NCBI GenBank assembly: GCA_012965315.1
Contig: DTSO01000022.1
Coordinates: 1-41,604 of the forward strand
Direction of reading: 5' to 3'
Source of the DNA: Phycisphaerales bacterium
GTDB taxonomy: Bacteria > Planctomycetota > Phycisphaerae > Phycisphaerales > SM1A02
DNA: 41,604 bases
The notes under the pieces were generated by a model. It was not told where the DNA came from, searched no databases, and was given only the letters and a program-made list of their open reading frames with translations. The translations under genes were made by a program, and so were the position numbers. Of the stretch, positions 39,823 to 41,604 are shown piece by piece. Position 1 is the stretch's first letter, and every line of letters begins with the position of its first letter.

Positions 39823-40821
39823 TCAAGTTGCTGTTGGTAAGGTTTCGATTAAGCTCGTCAAAATATCGTCGCAAGAAACGGCTTCCGCTTCTGCTTCAAA
39901 GTTCAAAATACATCTATGTCGCAGTGCAGGCAGAACAACTTTTCGAATGTCCTCAATTGAAACTTCTGTTCTACGTTCTAACAGAGCATTGACTTTGCCC
40001 GCGAGCACCAATGTCTGCGCAGCTCTTGGCGAAGCGCCAAACCGTAAAAACGATTTTACTTGCGGTGTTGCGAGTTGCTCGTCAGGGTGCGTTGCGAGAA
40101 CTATTCGGACTGCGTAATCCTGAACTTCGTTTGAGATTTCAACTTCCCGAACCACATTTTGATATGCGATAATTTTTTCTGTATCTAGAACACGGTGAAC
40201 ATCTGGCGTCTTACCACTCGTCGTTTTGTCGATAATTTCCATCAATTGACTTCGGCCAGAATAACCTACATGCAACTTAAAGAAAAACCTATCGAGTTGC
40301 GCTTCTGGCAATTGGTAGGTTCCCTCTTGTTCAATTGGATTTTGAGTTGCCATTACAAAAAATGGTTTCTTTAGCAAGTGTGTTTCCCCGCCAACTGTAA
40401 CTGTGCGCTCCTGCATTGCCTCCAATAGCGCAGATTGGGTTTTTGGTGTTGCACGATTTATTTCATCTGCAAGAACCATTTGTGCAAACAATGGACCCTT
40501 GCGAAATTCGAATTCGCGACCCTTTTCAGATTCAACAACAACCGTTGTGCCTGTAATGTCTGCTGGCATTAAGTCGGGAGTGAATTGAATTCGAGAAAAA
40601 TCTAAATCTAATGCATCGCTTAATGTTCTAATTAATAATGTTTTTCCAAGGCCTGGAACACCTTCGAGTAGTGCGTGACCTCCTGCAAACAAGCAGACTA
40701 GCACACCCTCGACAATTTCTTCGTGCCCGACAACCGCTTTGGCAATTTCAGTGCGCAACTTTGCATAGTCTTCGCTAAACGTATCTACTGCGGTATCGAG
40801 TGCTAGTGATTCTGTTGGCAT
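39823..40821 (-). CDS. MoxR-family AAA+ ATPase
   Basis: A 332-residue AAA_3 ATPase, a chaperone-like remodeller that usually works with VWA-domain and DUF58 proteins. It has Walker A LLEGVPGLGKTLLIRTL (about residue 54), Walker B MVLADEINRATPKTQSALLEAMQE, sensor FFVMATQNPIEQEGTYQLPEAQLDRFFFK, and the C-terminal lid with LRFGASPRAAQTLVLAGK. All are intact. The usual DUF58, transglutaminase and VWA partners are not adjacent; instead a barrel protein gene follows. The gene lies after the nusG terminator and has TATCGT 6 nt before its start. Confidence 0.94.
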   Translation of the reverse strand: MPTESLALDTAVDTFSEDYAKLRTEIAKAVVGHEEIVEGVLVCLFAGGHALLEGVPGLGKTLLIRTLSDALDLDFSRIQFTPDLMPADITGTTVVVESEKGREFEFRKGPLFAQMVLADEINRATPKTQSALLEAMQERTVTVGGETHLLKKPFFVMATQNPIEQEGTYQLPEAQLDRFFFKLHVGYSGRSQLMEIIDKTTSGKTPDVHRVLDTEKIIAYQNVVREVEISNEVQDYAVRIVLATHPDEQLATPQVKSFLRFGASPRAAQTLVLAGKVNALLERRTEVSIEDIRKVVLPALRHRCILNFEAEAEAVSCDDILTSLIETLPTAT

Positions 40822-40827
40822 GTGTGC

Positions 40828-40833
40828 ACGATA
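40828..40833 (-). promoter_or_regulatory. -10-like box TATCGT, 6 nt before moxR
   Basis: On the minus strand TATCGT is followed by 6 nt and the ATG at 40821. It lies immediately downstream of the nusG terminator, so moxR needs its own promoter here. Confidence 0.4.
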
Positions 40834-40847
40834 CCATCAAACCAAAC

Positions 40848-40878
40848 AAAAAACCCACGCTTCATGCATGGGCTTTTT
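40848..40878 (-). terminator. Rho-independent terminator after nusG
   Basis: On the minus strand CCCATGC (40872-40866) pairs with GCGTGGG (40860-40854) through one G-U pair around a 5-nt loop, followed by six T (40853-40848) and preceded by an A run. On the plus strand the G-U becomes an A-C mismatch, so it favours the minus strand. It ends nusG and separates it from moxR. Confidence 0.85.
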
Positions 40879-40898
40879 GATAGTTTTATACTGTTATG

Positions 40899-41604
40899 TT
40901 ATTCCGCTTTTTCGATCATCCAATATTCAATATCGATTTGTGTTTGTCGACCAAACACTGTAGAAAGAACTCGAACTACACCCTTCTCTGGGAATATTTC
41001 GTCAACTGTACCTTCGTATCCCATGAATGGACCATCTTTAATATTGACATGATCACCCTTGGCAAATTCAAGTTTGACTTCAGTGACTTCCTCAGGTGCC
41101 TGTGAGTCATACAACATTTTGTCGACTTCTTCGTCAGACATTGGAGTTGGCTTACCGGCCGTGCCAACAAAATCGCCAACCCCGGTTGTTTCTTTAATGA
41201 TGAAGAAAACATCTTGGGAAATGCGTGCGTCGACAAGTTTCATTTCAACAAAAATGTACCCAGGGTACAACTTTGTTTCTGTGATTTTCACTTTTTTATT
41301 TTTTGAAAGCGTCTTGGTCTTTTCAGTTGGAACCATGATGCGGCCAATGAGGCCTTGCACGCCTTCGATTTGCACTTTCTTTTCTAAAGCGTTTCGTACA
41401 AAATCTTCTTTGTTCGACGCAACGCGAAGTACAAACCAATTCATGCCTTCTTGTGTTTGAGGAAGCTCTTCATTGCTGGGCTCTTCGGTTTCTTGAGCAT
41501 CCTCAGCAATCAAATCAGTAGTAGTTTCAGAAACAGTTTCAGTGCTAACTTCTGGAGTTACTTCTGGAGTCGCTTCTGGAGTCGCTTCTGAAGTCGCTTC
41601 TGGA
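40899..41604 (-). CDS. nusG: Transcription termination/antitermination protein NusG with repetitive acidic N-terminal extension (5' end beyond window)
   Basis: NusG binds RNA polymerase and links it to Rho or the ribosome. The NGN domain runs from GMNWFVLRVASNKEDFVRNALEKK (with LYPGYIFVEM, a family hallmark), and the KOW domain is FAKGDHVNIKDGPFMGYEGTVDEIF to FGRQTQIDIEY. Upstream of MNWF the frame stays open to the window edge, adding at least 53 residues rich in Glu, Thr, Pro and Val (EATPEATPEVTPEVS). No ATG occurs in this part; a TTG at 41513 or the ATG at 41444 are other possible starts. The regular repeat and lack of stops suggest real coding. A terminator follows, and the usual rplK is not downstream. 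Confidence 0.9.
   Translation of the reverse strand, partial: PEATSEATPEATPEVTPEVSTETVSETTTDLIAEDAQETEEPSNEELPQTQEGMNWFVLRVASNKEDFVRNALEKKVQIEGVQGLIGRIMVPTEKTKTLSKNKKVKITETKLYPGYIFVEMKLVDARISQDVFFIIKETTGVGDFVGTAGKPTPMSDEEVDKMLYDSQAPEEVTEVKLEFAKGDHVNIKDGPFMGYEGTVDEIFPEKGVVRVLSTVFGRQTQIDIEYWMIEKAE
41553..41604 (-). repeat. 12-bp tandem repeat in the 5' part of nusG
   Basis: Four consecutive 12-bp units lie at 41553-41564, 41565-41576, 41577-41588 and 41589-41600, and a fifth begins at 41601. On the plus strand the unit is TGGAGTCGCTTC with one or two changes. In the nusG frame each unit encodes Glu-Ala/Val-Thr-Pro/Ser. The array may continue beyond the window. Confidence 0.9.

Noticed and set aside
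1-41604. Mobile elements, prophage, CRISPR arrays, defence systems or integration sites
   Set aside because: No transposase, integrase, phage gene, spaced direct repeats or duplicated tRNA end was found; gene content and codon style are uniform.

Overview
The window is a gene-dense bacterial chromosome segment of moderate GC (low-to-mid 40s % by eye). It holds 37 protein genes, one tRNA and no recognisable mobile element, prophage, CRISPR array or rRNA. No gene-free stretch reaches 300 bases; most gaps are 0-100 bp and many neighbours overlap by 4 bp. The family content (signal peptidase I with a large insertion, class II DAHP synthase, split B12-dependent acyl-CoA mutase, futalosine-type menaquinone enzyme, RicT-like PSP1 protein, tandem ketosynthases, DoxX and VWA/MoxR proteins) suggests a Gram-negative of the PVC group. 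Planctomycetota, perhaps Phycisphaerae-like, is my best guess; this is inference, because no taxonomic marker could be searched.

Layout. 1-1478 (minus): a DoxX-like membrane protein followed by a cut-off VWA protein. 1535-2967 (plus): tRNA-Leu(UAG) lying 20 bp before a class II DAHP synthase. 2992-4548 (minus): a SulP anion transporter. 4613-7248 (plus): a translationally coupled ketosynthase pair whose first member has lost its catalytic residues. 7245-7601 (minus): an A-type Fe-S carrier. 7721-13050 (plus): panC-nadD-rimO-lepA-OmpH-like. 13010-13699 (minus): lipB. 13780-17066 (plus): a YycJ-like metallo-hydrolase and ftsK, ended by a strong terminator. 17168-19578 (plus): an acyl-CoA carboxylase beta subunit and an SDR. 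19622-21350 (minus): ispF, an HD alarmone-hydrolase-like gene and a LolA-like lipoprotein. 21391-25475 (plus): a lipoprotein, an acyl-CoA mutase, hisS and a futalosine-hydrolase-like gene. 25450-27147 (minus): a large secreted unknown. 27183-27719 (plus): a DUF456 protein. 27721-36629 (minus): der-ricT-lepB-pilM-pilN-pilO-pilP-like-pilB. 36694-38924 (plus): gmk with a coupled unknown. 38934-40821 (minus): moxR and an outer-membrane barrel. 40899-41604 (minus): nusG with an unusual repetitive N-terminal extension, cut by the window edge.

How the genes fit together. Most are housekeeping: cofactors (PanC, NadD, LipB, IspF, futalosine hydrolase), translation (HisS, LepA, RimO, Der, tRNA-Leu), division (FtsK) and transcription (NusG). 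The carboxylase/SDR and the mutase point to branched or short-chain acyl-CoA metabolism. The pil genes are the inner-membrane assembly part of a type IV pilus or type II secretion machine and lie downstream of a signal peptidase. A recurring signal is a -10-like hexamer placed 6-8 nt before the start codon at ten genes, which predicts leaderless or nearly leaderless mRNAs. Genes inside operons instead use overlaps or Shine-Dalgarno sites.
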